A DNA stretch of 64,000 nt from Microbacterium sp. AZCO (GTDB lineage: Bacteria > Actinomycetota > Actinomycetes > Actinomycetales > Microbacteriaceae). Location: the NCBI RefSeq assembly GCF_039614715.1, contig NZ_CP154857.1, positions 3,100,001 through 3,164,000 on the forward strand. The letters are read 5' to 3'. The notes under the pieces are model-generated. The model was not told the origin of the DNA and did not search any database. It saw nothing but the letters and a program-made list of their open reading frames with translations. The translations under genes and the position numbers were made by a program. Positions 26,458-34,404 of this stretch are shown here, one piece after another; positions within the stretch are counted from its first letter, which is position 1, and each line of letters begins with the position of its first letter.

Positions 26458-26470
26458 TGGGAGCGCTCCC
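26458..26470. promoter_or_regulatory. CebR-box-like palindrome
   Basis: TGGGAGCGCTCCC (26458-26470) contains the perfect 12-bp palindrome GGGAGCGCTCCC and matches 13 of 14 bases of the CebR/CelR operator (TGGGAGCGCTCCCA) known from cellulose regulons of Streptomyces and Thermobifida. It lies 51 bp before the start of the surface-protein gene. No cebR-like gene is adjacent. Confidence 0.45.
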
Positions 26471-26520
26471 GGGATGAACATCGTGTTTCGGATGGCCGTG
26501 TCCGGTTTCCGTACGGCAGG

Positions 26521-27918
26521 ATGAGTCGCATGGGGACCGACAAGACGCGCCTGGCCACCGTGAGTGGAATCGCCGCCGTCGCCGTGGGAATCGTCACGAT
26601 GACCGCCTCCATCGGGGCCTCCGCGGCTCCGGGCGACACGATCGGCCCCTTCAACCCGGTGACCGAGCCCATGGGCCAGCAGGTCGACGGCCACAACGCC
26701 AACAGCGACTTCCTGATCTTCATCGAGAACGACGTGCAGCTCAACGCCGACGAGGCGGAGGGCACGCTCGCGCTCGGCGGGGATCTGCTGTTCGGTGCGA
26801 GCTACAACGTGATGAGCCCGCGACCCACCTTCACGGTGCCCGGCGAGTCCGAGTTCGTCTCGCTCTACGTCGGCGGCGGCATCGACTGGACCGGCGGACC
26901 CACCGTGCTGAAGGTGCTCGGCAACGGCTACGCCAAGGTCGCCGACGGGACCACTTTCGACGCCTTCAACCGCGACACCAACAACGCGGCGGTCAACTAT
27001 CAGATCGTCCAGCCCGGCGCCGGCTACAACAGCGTGCCCCGCATCGAGGGCACGAGCCAGCAGTCGCCCGCCTCGATCGAGGCGCCCGTGCCGGCCGGAC
27101 TCATCGACATCGGCGCCGCATACACGCTGTACCGCGAGGCATCCACGACCCTCGGCACGTGCACGCAGACGGTCGAGCTGCAGAACCGCGACGACGGGAC
27201 GCCGCTTCCCCGGCCGATCCTCCCGGGCGCGAACGCGCGGATCACTCTCACGACCGGCCAGACGAACGTGCTCAACCTCACCACGGCGGAGCTCGAGAAC
27301 CTCGAGTCGGTCACCTTCACGACGCCGCCCGACGCGAACACTCCGCTGCTCGTCAACATCACGGGCTCGGGCTTCGTCGGCACGCTGCCGCAGTCAGCCG
27401 GCATCGGCGAGCCCGACGCACGGTCGATCCTGTACAACTTCGTGGATGCCACGTCCGTCGTCGTGAACGGGGGCGACAGCCTCAACGGCACGATCTACGC
27501 GCCCCGCGCGACGGTCAACTGGCGCAGCTCGAGCAACATCTCGGGCAACGTCATCGCCGCGAACTTCGTGCACGGCATCCCGGTCATCGCCCCCGTCGGC
27601 TCGCCGCGCGAGGTGCACGACTTCCCCTTTTCAGCCGAGCTGACCTGCATCGCGGCGTCGGATGTGACGCCGACGCCCACTGACACCGGCACGACGACGC
27701 CGACGCCCACCCCGACGCCCACCGTCACCCCCACGCCGACACCGACCGACCCCGACGAGGGCGGCGACGAGGGCGGTCCGACGTCCACGCCGTCGGCGTC
27801 GACGCTGCCCGCGACGGGCGGCGCCGATGTCTCCTGGTTCGGCTTCGCGGCGGGCATCGCCGTCGCGGCCGGCGGGCTCATCGTGCTCGGCGACGTGGCT
27901 CGACGCCGACGGAGCTGA
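26521..27918 (+). CDS. Cell-wall-anchored choice-of-anchor A family surface protein
   Basis: 465 aa. The signal peptide ends near residue 37 (MTASIGASA). A choice-of-anchor-A domain (about 45-370) has SDFLIFIENDVQLNADEAEG and NGTIYAPRATVNW. A Thr/Pro-rich stalk with TPTPTP repeats (about 375-425) leads to the sortase signal LPATG at 429-433, a hydrophobic helix and an RRRR tail. The protein should be covalently linked to peptidoglycan. The function of the family domain is not known. Two in-frame ATGs (26521, 26530) are possible. A CebR-like box upstream hints at induction by cellulose-derived sugars. Confidence 0.82.
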   Translation: MSRMGTDKTRLATVSGIAAVAVGIVTMTASIGASAAPGDTIGPFNPVTEPMGQQVDGHNANSDFLIFIENDVQLNADEAEGTLALGGDLLFGASYNVMSPRPTFTVPGESEFVSLYVGGGIDWTGGPTVLKVLGNGYAKVADGTTFDAFNRDTNNAAVNYQIVQPGAGYNSVPRIEGTSQQSPASIEAPVPAGLIDIGAAYTLYREASTTLGTCTQTVELQNRDDGTPLPRPILPGANARITLTTGQTNVLNLTTAELENLESVTFTTPPDANTPLLVNITGSGFVGTLPQSAGIGEPDARSILYNFVDATSVVVNGGDSLNGTIYAPRATVNWRSSSNISGNVIAANFVHGIPVIAPVGSPREVHDFPFSAELTCIAASDVTPTPTDTGTTTPTPTPTPTVTPTPTPTDPDEGGDEGGPTSTPSASTLPATGGADVSWFGFAAGIAVAAGGLIVLGDVARRRRS

Positions 27919-27955
27919 GGCGCGGGGGTCAGGGCTGACCCGAGGCGATGAGACG

Positions 27956-27995
27956 ACGAGAGCCTCGGCCGGAATGGACCGGCCGAGGCTCTCGT
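27956..27995. terminator. Bidirectional hairpin terminator
   Basis: A perfect 15-bp stem (GAGAGCCTCGGCCGG at 27958-27972 with its complement at 27979-27993, extendable by 2 bp) and a 6-nt loop lie between the converging surface-protein gene and the coiled-coil membrane protein gene. Confidence 0.8.
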
Positions 27996-28004
27996 CTGTC
28001 GCCG

Positions 28005-28646
28005 TCAGGCCCGGTCGCCGCGGCGCGTGGCCGGTGCGGGGTCGGTCGTGCCCGCGATGCGGGGCTCGTCGTGCGCGCCGGCCGCCGTCGCGTCGCGGCC
28101 GGTCGCATCGTCCCGGACCTCCGTGTCGCGAACGGTCGTCGTGTCGCGCTCGCCGGTCGCGGGATAGGCCGCGTCGCCACCCCTGCCGGCGGCCGAGGCC
28201 GCGTCGTCCGGGCGGGCGCGGGTGGTGGCATCCCGTGCCGTCGGATCACCCTGCGGCGGGTCGGTCTCGGCGTCGACGTATGGGTCGAGGTCGTCGGCCT
28301 TGCGGCGCAGCTCCTCAGCCTTCGACGCGTGCTCATCCGCTTCGCTGCGGTGCTCCTCCGCGTAGCGGCGAGCGTCGATCTCGGCCTGAGCGGCACGCGC
28401 CTTGGCGCGATCGGCCTCGGCGGCGGCTGCCGCGGCATCCGCCTGCGCCTTGTCGTGCTGAGCCTGGATCTCCTGCGCCCGCACGGCGGACTGGCGGGAC
28501 TGGGCGCGCAGCTCCTCTGCGCGCTCGTGGTGCCGTTCCGCCCGGCGCGCGCTGTTGCGACGGGAGATCAGAAGCGCCACGACGATGACCGCGACGAGGG
28601 CGATGGCGATCACGACGACGATCCAGATGACTGCTGTGCTGTCCAT
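28005..28646 (-). CDS. Membrane-anchored coiled-coil protein of unknown function
   Basis: 213 aa. One N-terminal membrane helix (VIWIVVVIAIALVAVIVVAL, about 7-26) is followed by a highly charged Ala/Glu/Arg-rich coiled coil (about 30-115) and a low-complexity Asp/Arg/Thr tail. No enzymatic motif is visible. It recalls small actinobacterial envelope proteins that are annotated only as hypothetical. AAGGAGG is placed 5-6 nt before the ATG at 28646. The gene stands alone, divergent from the phytochrome gene. Confidence 0.75.
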   Translation of the reverse strand: MDSTAVIWIVVVIAIALVAVIVVALLISRRNSARRAERHHERAEELRAQSRQSAVRAQEIQAQHDKAQADAAAAAAEADRAKARAAQAEIDARRYAEEHRSEADEHASKAEELRRKADDLDPYVDAETDPPQGDPTARDATTRARPDDAASAAGRGGDAAYPATGERDTTTVRDTEVRDDATGRDATAAGAHDEPRIAGTTDPAPATRRGDRA

Positions 28647-28862
28647 GGACCCTCCTTCAGAGGCGTCGAGCCGAGTGGGTCTGGGCCGCGCCGTTTTCGA
28701 CGAAACCGCACCCGCGGCATCGGGACAACGCCCTTGCCGGGCGGGAAATCCTGCGCTAGCCGGTTCATTTCCATGAATCCACTGGCTTAGGATCGGTTCA
28801 CGCACGGGTGCGTGGGGCTTGCGCCGAGGTCTTCCGATCTATCCGTCGAGAAGGAGACCCTC

Positions 28863-30812
28863 GTGTCCGAAATCACCCCTGCCCGACAAGCCGAACGCGA
28901 TTGGGCGCTGGATGAGCAGCGCCGCCTCGAGATCTGCGCCGCGGAGCCGATTCGGACACCGGGCCGCATTCAGTCGCATGGAACCCTGCTCGGAATCGAC
29001 GAGCCCACCGAGACCATCGTGCTCGCGAGCGAGGATGCGGAGCGTTGGCTCGGCCGGCGCCTGCGCGACCTGGGCGACGACGATCTCGCGTGGACCGTGC
29101 TGCACGCGAACGCCGTCGACCCCGTCCGGGTCGAGCTGGAGGGGGAGCGCTACGACGTCATCGTGCATCGCGGAACCTCGCCGCTCGTGGTCGAGCTCGA
29201 GCCGATCATCCCCGACCTCGAGTACGTCCGCACGCGCGTCGTCGCGGCCATCCAGGAGCTGGCACGTTCGTCCGACGCCGATGAGCTGCGCCTCCTCGCC
29301 GCCAAGCGCATCAAGGAGATCACGGGCTACGACCGGGTCATGTGCTACCACTTCCATGAAGACGGGCACGGACAGGTCGTCGCCGACGAGCGCGAGCCCG
29401 ACATGGAGCCGTACCTGGGGCTGCACTTCCCGGCATCGGACATCCCGAGCCAGGCCCGCGCCCTCTACATCGAGAAGCGCTCGCGGGTGATCGCCGACAC
29501 CGAGGATCCGGGGCTCGCACTGCTGAGCCTGCTCCCCGAGGCCCCCCTGCCCGACCTCGGCCTCACGGAGCTGCGGGCCGTGTCGCCGCACCACCTGCAG
29601 TTCATGCGCAACATGGGCCAGGCCGCGACGGTGTCGTTCTCGCTCGTCATCGGCGACGAGCTCGTCGGGCTCTTCACCTGCGCGCACCGCACGGTGCGCC
29701 GTCTGCCCGTCCTGCTGCGCCGGTCGCTCGAGGTGCTCGCGAGCCAGGTGTCGATGCAGCTCGCCTCCGCCAACGAGATCCAGCGCCTGCGCCGGCAGCT
29801 CGAGGCGCGCGAGCGGCGGGCGTCGATCGTGGCCCCCCTGCACGGCCGCGGCGTGCCCTCCGACCTCCTGGTCGGCGGCGAGCGCACCGTCCTCGACGTC
29901 ATCCCGGCCGATGGCGCCTACCTCAGGATCGGCGGAGCCATCCACTCCACGGGCACGGCCCCGTCGGCCGACCAGATGTCGCGGATCCTCGACGAGCTCC
30001 CGCCCGCGCCGTTCGTCTCCGACGCGCTCCCCCTCGAGCATCCGCAGTTCGCCGTCGAGCTGCCCGGTGTCGCCGGCATGCTGGCGGTCCCGCTCCTCGA
30101 CGAGGGCGACTGGCTCGTCTTCGCTCGGGGAGAGGTCGCCCGCGAGGTCGACTGGCTCGGCGACCAGAGCCCCGGCAACCGTGAGGACCCCCTGTCGCCG
30201 CGGCGCTCATTCTCGTCGTGGAGCCAGAGCGTCACGGGCCGCAGCGCCCCGTGGGACACCGCCGTGCAGGACGCGATGGAGCTCGCCGCCGACATCCGCG
30301 CGACGCTCGAGCAGCGGGCCCAGGCCGAGCTCGCCGAGCTCGCGTGGCGTGATCCGCTGACGGGCCTCCACAATCGCCGGTTCCTGCACGATCGGCTCGA
30401 CGAGCTGCTCGAGGACGGCATCGAGGGCGTCGCGGTGGTCTTCATCGACCTCGACGGCTTCAAGCTGATCAACGACACCCACGGCCACGAAGCCGGCGAC
30501 GCCGTGCTCGTCGCCATCGGTCAGCGGCTCCTCGCCAGCGCGCGGTCGAGCGACCTCGTCGTGCGGTGGGGAGGCGACGAATTCGTCATCGTTTGCCTCG
30601 GTGTCGGAGAGACGCACGCGCACGACATCGCCGAGCGCGCCGTCGCCGCGCTCACGGCCCCGATCGCGGTCGAGCACACCGTCGTCCAGATCACGGCATC
30701 CGCCGGAATCGTGACGGCCGGACCCGGGTTCACGACGATGGAACTGCTGGATGCCGCAGACTCGGCGATGTACCGCGCGAAGCGCTCCGGCGGGGGTGTC
30801 GTCTCAGACTGA
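28863..30812 (+). CDS. Bacteriophytochrome-diguanylate cyclase
   Basis: 649 aa. PAS, GAF and PHY photosensory domains (about 15-480) are followed directly by a GGDEF domain (about 490-649), with no histidine kinase. Cys25 in EICAAEPIRTPG lies where bacteriophytochromes attach biliverdin, and the GAF domain has FPASDIPSQARALY. GGDEF is intact at 570-574, and RSSD (561-564) is spaced exactly as a c-di-GMP product-inhibition I-site. The protein should make c-di-GMP under red/far-red control. The start is GTG with AAGGAG 6 nt upstream; the longer ATG frame is rejected. An EAL gene lies 700 bp away. Confidence 0.93.
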   Translation: MSEITPARQAERDWALDEQRRLEICAAEPIRTPGRIQSHGTLLGIDEPTETIVLASEDAERWLGRRLRDLGDDDLAWTVLHANAVDPVRVELEGERYDVIVHRGTSPLVVELEPIIPDLEYVRTRVVAAIQELARSSDADELRLLAAKRIKEITGYDRVMCYHFHEDGHGQVVADEREPDMEPYLGLHFPASDIPSQARALYIEKRSRVIADTEDPGLALLSLLPEAPLPDLGLTELRAVSPHHLQFMRNMGQAATVSFSLVIGDELVGLFTCAHRTVRRLPVLLRRSLEVLASQVSMQLASANEIQRLRRQLEARERRASIVAPLHGRGVPSDLLVGGERTVLDVIPADGAYLRIGGAIHSTGTAPSADQMSRILDELPPAPFVSDALPLEHPQFAVELPGVAGMLAVPLLDEGDWLVFARGEVAREVDWLGDQSPGNREDPLSPRRSFSSWSQSVTGRSAPWDTAVQDAMELAADIRATLEQRAQAELAELAWRDPLTGLHNRRFLHDRLDELLEDGIEGVAVVFIDLDGFKLINDTHGHEAGDAVLVAIGQRLLASARSSDLVVRWGGDEFVIVCLGVGETHAHDIAERAVAALTAPIAVEHTVVQITASAGIVTAGPGFTTMELLDAADSAMYRAKRSGGGVVSD

Positions 30813-31106
30813 GGTCTGCGTCGTCTCGGGGATGATGCGGAGTCCGCCCGGGGAGTTCGCCGATTCCACCAGCTCCTGCAGCCACACCCGGTTGATCTCG
30901 GGCATCCTGGCCTCGTACTCGAAGCGGAGCGTCGACGACGTCGAGAGCCACAGCACCTGGCGTCGCTCGTTGGATTCGTCGGTAAGCGCGAGCGCGACGC
31001 TCTCACGGCGGCGGAACTTCGCGAGGATGACGAGCTCGAGGTGAGCCAGCGTGCGGTCGTCGATCGCGAACTCGGCGGCAGGCGAGCCGTAGTGCAGGGT
31101 ACCCAT
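30804..31106 (-). CDS. DUF7882-like small protein, copy 1
   Basis: 100 aa. It begins MGTLHYGSPAAEFAIDDRTL and ends with ESANSPGGLRIIPE, closely matching the protein encoded at 32424. Such proteins are common in Microbacteriaceae, often in several copies and sometimes mislabelled as ATP-dependent DNA ligase; the function is unknown. The 3' end overlaps the phytochrome gene by 9 bp in opposite orientation. A TAAGAT -10 box (31114-31119) lies 7 nt before the start, so the message is leaderless. Confidence 0.8.
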   Translation of the reverse strand: MGTLHYGSPAAEFAIDDRTLAHLELVILAKFRRRESVALALTDESNERRQVLWLSTSSTLRFEYEARMPEINRVWLQELVESANSPGGLRIIPETTQTSV

Positions 31107-31113
31107 CGCGTCG

Positions 31114-31138
31114 ATCTTACGTGGAGCGCGGCTAGGCT
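31114..31138. promoter_or_regulatory. Overlapping divergent leaderless promoters
   Basis: TAAGAT (31114-31119, minus strand) serves the gene starting at 31106, and TAGGCT (31133-31138, plus strand) serves the GTG at 31145. Each lies 6-7 nt from its start. The two -10 boxes are only 13 bp apart, so the promoters must share or compete for polymerase contacts. Confidence 0.45.
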
Positions 31139-31144
31139 GAGACG

Positions 31145-31417
31145 GTGACGATCGTAAACCGCCTCACCGTCGACGGCCGCGACTACTTCCTGCCGGAGCC
31201 CGTGTCCGAGCTGAAGCGCGACATCCTCGAGGCGATCAAGGGGGGTGGCGGGTACGTCACCATCCCGCCGCTGCGCGGTGGACCCGGCATCGACATCCTC
31301 TTCTCGCCCGGCATGCCGGTCACGTGGACGCAGATCGAGATCGCGAACGAGGCCGCCGCAGCCGTGCCGCCCGTCTACGACGCCGGCGCGTCGGACGACC
31401 AGATCAGCAACCTCTGA
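31145..31417 (+). CDS. Small protein of unknown function
   Basis: 90 aa, start GTG 6 nt after a TAGGCT box. It begins MTIVNRLTVDGRDYFLPEPV, has no signal peptide or membrane helix, and reads like a compact alpha/beta protein (LKRDILEAIKGGGGYVTIPP). No family is recognised. It is divergent from the DUF7882-like gene and separated by only 38 bp, so the two are likely co-controlled. Confidence 0.7.
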   Translation: MTIVNRLTVDGRDYFLPEPVSELKRDILEAIKGGGGYVTIPPLRGGPGIDILFSPGMPVTWTQIEIANEAAAAVPPVYDAGASDDQISNL

Positions 31418-31490
31418 CGACGCACGTCTCCGAGCGGCCCTGGGCCGCATCGCCGACCCGCGCGGCTCACCGCCGCACGGCGGCCTGGCC

Positions 31491-32270
31491 TCAGTGGCGC
31501 GAACCGTCGAGGATGCGCTCGATCTCGGCGGCCGAGACGGGCCGACCGAGCAGATATCCCTGACCCAGGTCGCAGCCGCGGGCGCGGGCCCGCTCGAGGT
31601 CGGTGATCGTCTCGATGCCCTCCGCCACGACGCGCCATCCGCGGCGCTTCGCACGGGCCACGACGTCGGCGATGGTCTCGTCGGCTTCGGCATCCGCCCG
31701 CTGCGTGAGCGAGCGGTCGATCTTGATCTCCTGGATCGACACCGTCTCGAGCGCATCGAGCGAAACGTCGCCGGCGCCGAAGTCGTCGATCGAGATGGCG
31801 ATGCCGGCCGCTTTCAGGATGGGGAGCACGTCGACGACGGACGGCAGGAGCTGCGGCGCGGGAGCCTCGGTGATCTCCAGCGTGAGGCTGTCGGGACGGA
31901 GCCCTAGGGCCTGTGCGCGCTCCGCGAGCGCCGTGGCGAACTGCGGCGAGAACTCCGACGGCGACGCGTTGATCGAGAGACCGATCGCGTGCCCGCTGCG
32001 CTGCCATTCAGCCACCTGCGCGCCGGCCTTCTCGAGCACGTCGGCGTCGATGTCGGCGATGAGACCCGCCTTCTCGGCCAGCGGGATGAACCGGTCCGGC
32101 ACGATGCTGCCCAGACGAGGGTGCATCCATCGGCAGAGCGCCTCGACCGCGACGGGCCGCACGGGCAGCACGCCGTCGTTGAGGTCGAAGAGAGGCTGGT
32201 AGGCGACGCTCAGGCCGTGCGACGTGACGGCTTCGCGCAGCTCGGCAGAGAGGATCGCTGAGCTGTTCAT
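31491..32270 (-). CDS. EAL-domain c-di-GMP phosphodiesterase
   Basis: 259 aa, a free-standing EAL domain. Catalytic and metal-binding motifs are all present: EAL at 43-45 (EALCRW), LSINAS, EITE, IDDFG, IKIDRSL, VVAEGIET and GQGYLLGRP. It should hydrolyse c-di-GMP to pGpG. It lies next to the phytochrome-diguanylate cyclase, so synthesis and breakdown of the messenger are encoded in a 3.5-kb patch. There is no sensory domain of its own. The region after its stop (31418-31490) holds only small GC-rich inverted repeats. Confidence 0.92.
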   Translation of the reverse strand: MNSSAILSAELREAVTSHGLSVAYQPLFDLNDGVLPVRPVAVEALCRWMHPRLGSIVPDRFIPLAEKAGLIADIDADVLEKAGAQVAEWQRSGHAIGLSINASPSEFSPQFATALAERAQALGLRPDSLTLEITEAPAPQLLPSVVDVLPILKAAGIAISIDDFGAGDVSLDALETVSIQEIKIDRSLTQRADAEADETIADVVARAKRRGWRVVAEGIETITDLERARARGCDLGQGYLLGRPVSAAEIERILDGSRH

Positions 32271-32331
32271 GGGTCCAGGCTCTCCGCTCTATCAGGCTCG
32301 CGCAACACCCCACATCGCGCCTGGAAAATCG

Positions 32332-32416
32332 TATAATACGCCACCGGCTGTTTCTGACGGTGTGACGACGGCGTGTGGGGACGGATGTCGAACCCGTCCA
32401 CGAGTGCGGATACGCT
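32332..32416. promoter_or_regulatory. Divergent promoter region (TATAAT and leaderless TACGCT)
   Basis: The gap between the EAL gene (start 32270, minus) and the DUF7882-like gene (start 32424, plus) holds CGTATAATACG, nearly palindromic, with TATAAT at 32332-32337, rare in such GC-rich DNA. Read on the minus strand it gives TATTAT and could drive the EAL gene. TACGCT at 32411-32416 lies 7 nt before the ATG at 32424 and is the better leaderless -10 for that gene. Confidence 0.4.
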
Positions 32417-32423
32417 AGCCGCG

Positions 32424-32735
32424 ATGGGAACCCTCACTTACGACTCGAAGCTCACGGTGTCGCTGGACGACCGCATCCTCGCCCATCTCCAGCCGGTCAT
32501 CTGGTCGAAACTCCGACGCGGCGAGCCCTTCGCCTTCACCTGGACCGACCCGATGCGGCCCGGCCTCGGACGCACGTCGGTCTGGCTCAGCCCCAACATC
32601 CCGCTCGCGTTCGAGTACTTCGGCAGTCGCCCGCCGAAGCTCAACGGCGCGTGGCTGGACGCGCTGAGCAAGTCGGCCAACTCGCCGGGCGGGCTCACGA
32701 TCGTGCCCGAGCCGGACGAGCCCGACGGCGCCTGA
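32424..32735 (+). CDS. DUF7882-like small protein, copy 2
   Basis: 103 aa, paralogue of the protein at 30804-31106. The shared wording is MGTL-Y-S/G, the DDR-LAHL block near residue 16, W/VWLS near 55, and SANSPGGL-I-PE at the C-terminus. Aromatic and beta-strand spacing suggests a small single-domain fold. Function is unknown. The two copies flank the EAL gene and the 90-aa unknown protein. The ATG is placed by family similarity and by a TACGCT box 7 nt upstream. Confidence 0.8.
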   Translation: MGTLTYDSKLTVSLDDRILAHLQPVIWSKLRRGEPFAFTWTDPMRPGLGRTSVWLSPNIPLAFEYFGSRPPKLNGAWLDALSKSANSPGGLTIVPEPDEPDGA

Positions 32736-32821
32736 CCCGCTCGGGCGCTCGCGCGAATAGTCGAGGGATCGTCTGCTGTCAACAGGCGATGGGCTCCCCG
32801 CGCCCGACGTACGTTCTCTGC

Positions 32822-33127
32822 ATGACCCGACAGCTGGACGACTTCGACACCCGAATCACTCGGCGCCGTCCGCACCTCGCCACCGCGGCGCCGGCTGTTC
32901 CCCATCTCGGCACGGCAGGACCCCTGCGCTCCGACCCCTTCGGCGAGTTCGACGCGCCGCGTCGCCCCGGACGCCTCCACTCCCTGGCCGCCGCCTTCGC
33001 GACGATCGGCGCGACGGGCTTCTCGAACCCCGGTGAGCAGATCCGCGTCTGGACGCTGTGGCTCAGCGTCATCAACGTCGGCATGGCCGTCGCCCTGACG
33101 CTCGCTCTCGTCGCGCTCTTCCGCTGA
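32822..33127 (+). CDS. Small membrane protein of unknown function
   Basis: 101 aa. A charged, Pro/Arg-rich N-terminal 70 residues is followed by one C-terminal membrane helix (LWLSVINVGMAVALTLALVALF, about 79-100). No family is recognised; it reads like a small tail-anchored protein. TACGTT (32810-32815) lies 6 nt before the ATG, another leaderless arrangement. The gene ends 9 bp from the converging thioesterase gene, with no terminator between them. Confidence 0.6.
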   Translation: MTRQLDDFDTRITRRRPHLATAAPAVPHLGTAGPLRSDPFGEFDAPRRPGRLHSLAAAFATIGATGFSNPGEQIRVWTLWLSVINVGMAVALTLALVALFR

Positions 33128-33136
33128 GCCTGGGGC

Positions 33137-33721
33137 TCACTCCCAGACGCTCGGCGCGTCCGCACGCGTCGACGGGAGAGCGGATGCCGCGGCCCAGTCG
33201 TGCACCCACGGCTCGACGTCCGGCAGCCCGTCGGGTCGCCCGATCGCGGCGAACAGCTCCTCGTGCGGGAGCGTGCCGCCCTTGCGCCGCAGCATTCTGG
33301 CGCGGATGATCGCGCGCGCGTAGACCTCCCCGTCGACGACCGCACGGTGCTCGAGATAGAGCGCCTTGTCGTCGTGGCCGAGGAACCGGGACTCCACGAC
33401 GAAGCGCTGCCACAGCTCGAGCGACTTGCGGAACGTCACGGTCTCGCTCGACACGACGGCGTACCAGCCGTTGCGCTTCATGGCGTCGACGAGGCCCGTG
33501 CGCGTCAGCAGATCCCAGCGGCCCAGGTCGAAGAGCGACAGGTAGCGGCCGTTGTTCATGTGGCGCAGCACGTCGATGTCGGTGGGCAGCGTCGTGAGCC
33601 GGATCCGCCCGACGGCGGTCGGCGCAAGGCCCCTGCCCAGGCGCACGCGCACGCGCGCGCCGATGATCACCAGCAGGGTCCGCCACCACACGTTCACGAG
33701 GTGCGATCGTATCCATCGCAT
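33137..33721 (-). CDS. Hotdog-fold thioesterase (THEM6-like)
   Basis: 194 aa. A hydrophobic N-terminal helix (VNVWWRTLLVIIGARV) precedes a 4-hydroxybenzoyl-CoA-thioesterase-like hotdog domain with LPTDIDVLRHMNNGRYLSLF near residue 47. The Asp in DIDVLRHMNN is the usual catalytic position. The order helix-then-hotdog resembles the THEM6 group, acting on acyl-CoA or acyl-ACP at the membrane. The ATG at 33721 gives the natural length; the 382-aa longer open frame is rejected because its extra part overlaps the acetyltransferase gene. Confidence 0.82.
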   Translation of the reverse strand: MRWIRSHLVNVWWRTLLVIIGARVRVRLGRGLAPTAVGRIRLTTLPTDIDVLRHMNNGRYLSLFDLGRWDLLTRTGLVDAMKRNGWYAVVSSETVTFRKSLELWQRFVVESRFLGHDDKALYLEHRAVVDGEVYARAIIRARMLRRKGGTLPHEELFAAIGRPDGLPDVEPWVHDWAAASALPSTRADAPSVWE

Positions 33722-33829
33722 GGCCGGTTTGCGACGGCCGGGTGACCGATCCGCAACCGGACACGCCCGGGGCCGGGCGCAGCATCCCCTCGATTTCGCG
33801 CCTCGGGATGCCGCGCGTAGAGTCTGGCC

Positions 33830-34336
33830 ATGGAAGCCGAACTGCAGACCGACATCGTCGTCCGTCCGGTGCGGGACGTCGACGCGGAGGCCCTCGGTCG
33901 CGTGCACGCGACGTGCTGGCACGAGACGTACGACCACCTCATCAGCAAGGCCGCGCTCGAGAAGATCTCGCCTCGTCGCATGGCTGAGCTCTGGACCCAC
34001 TGGGCCGTCCAGGGCCCCGAATTCAAGATGTTCGCCGCGCTGGTCGACGGTGAGATCGTCGGATTCGCCGGCTCGGGCCCCGCGCGCGACAAGGACGCGC
34101 CCCGGTTCCGTGAGCTCTACTTCATCTACCTGCTCGACGCGTGGCACGGCACCGGCATCGGGCAGCGCCTGTTCGACGCCGTCGTGGAGACGGGCGAGGG
34201 CCTGTACCTCTGGGTCGCGGAGGACAACCCGCGCGCCCACCGCTTCTACACGCGCAACGGGTTCACGCTCGACGGCGCCGCGCACACCGAGCCGTTCCTC
34301 GGCGAGACGCTCACCGAGGTGCGCTTCGTGCGCTGA
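33830..34336 (+). CDS. GNAT-family N-acetyltransferase
   Basis: 168 aa. The acetyl-CoA-binding segment is LLDAWHGTGIGQRLFDAV (about 102-119), with the later block VAEDNPRAHRFYTRNGF typical of the family. The substrate is unknown; the HETYDHLISKAALEKI stretch near residue 30 resembles amine-acetylating members. TAGAGT (33818-33823) lies 6 nt upstream of the ATG with no ribosome site, so the message is probably leaderless. The gene stands alone. Confidence 0.87.
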   Translation: MEAELQTDIVVRPVRDVDAEALGRVHATCWHETYDHLISKAALEKISPRRMAELWTHWAVQGPEFKMFAALVDGEIVGFAGSGPARDKDAPRFRELYFIYLLDAWHGTGIGQRLFDAVVETGEGLYLWVAEDNPRAHRFYTRNGFTLDGAAHTEPFLGETLTEVRFVR

Positions 34337-34349
34337 TCCCTCCGCACAC

Positions 34350-34389
34350 AGAAGAGGCGCCCCGCCGAGATCGGCCGGGCGCCTCTTCT
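34350..34389. terminator. Bidirectional hairpin terminator
   Basis: A perfect 13-bp stem (AGAAGAGGCGCCC at 34350-34362 with its complement at 34377-34389) has a 14-nt loop between the converging acetyltransferase gene and the DUF4097-like gene. Confidence 0.8.
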
Positions 34390-34404
34390 GCGTCTTGGAG
34401 ACGG

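Noticed and set aside
32332-32337. TATAAT as the promoter of the DUF7882-like gene at 32424
   Set aside because: TACGCT at 32411-32416 is better placed for a leaderless start like that of its paralogue; TATAAT is kept only as a possible promoter for the EAL gene.
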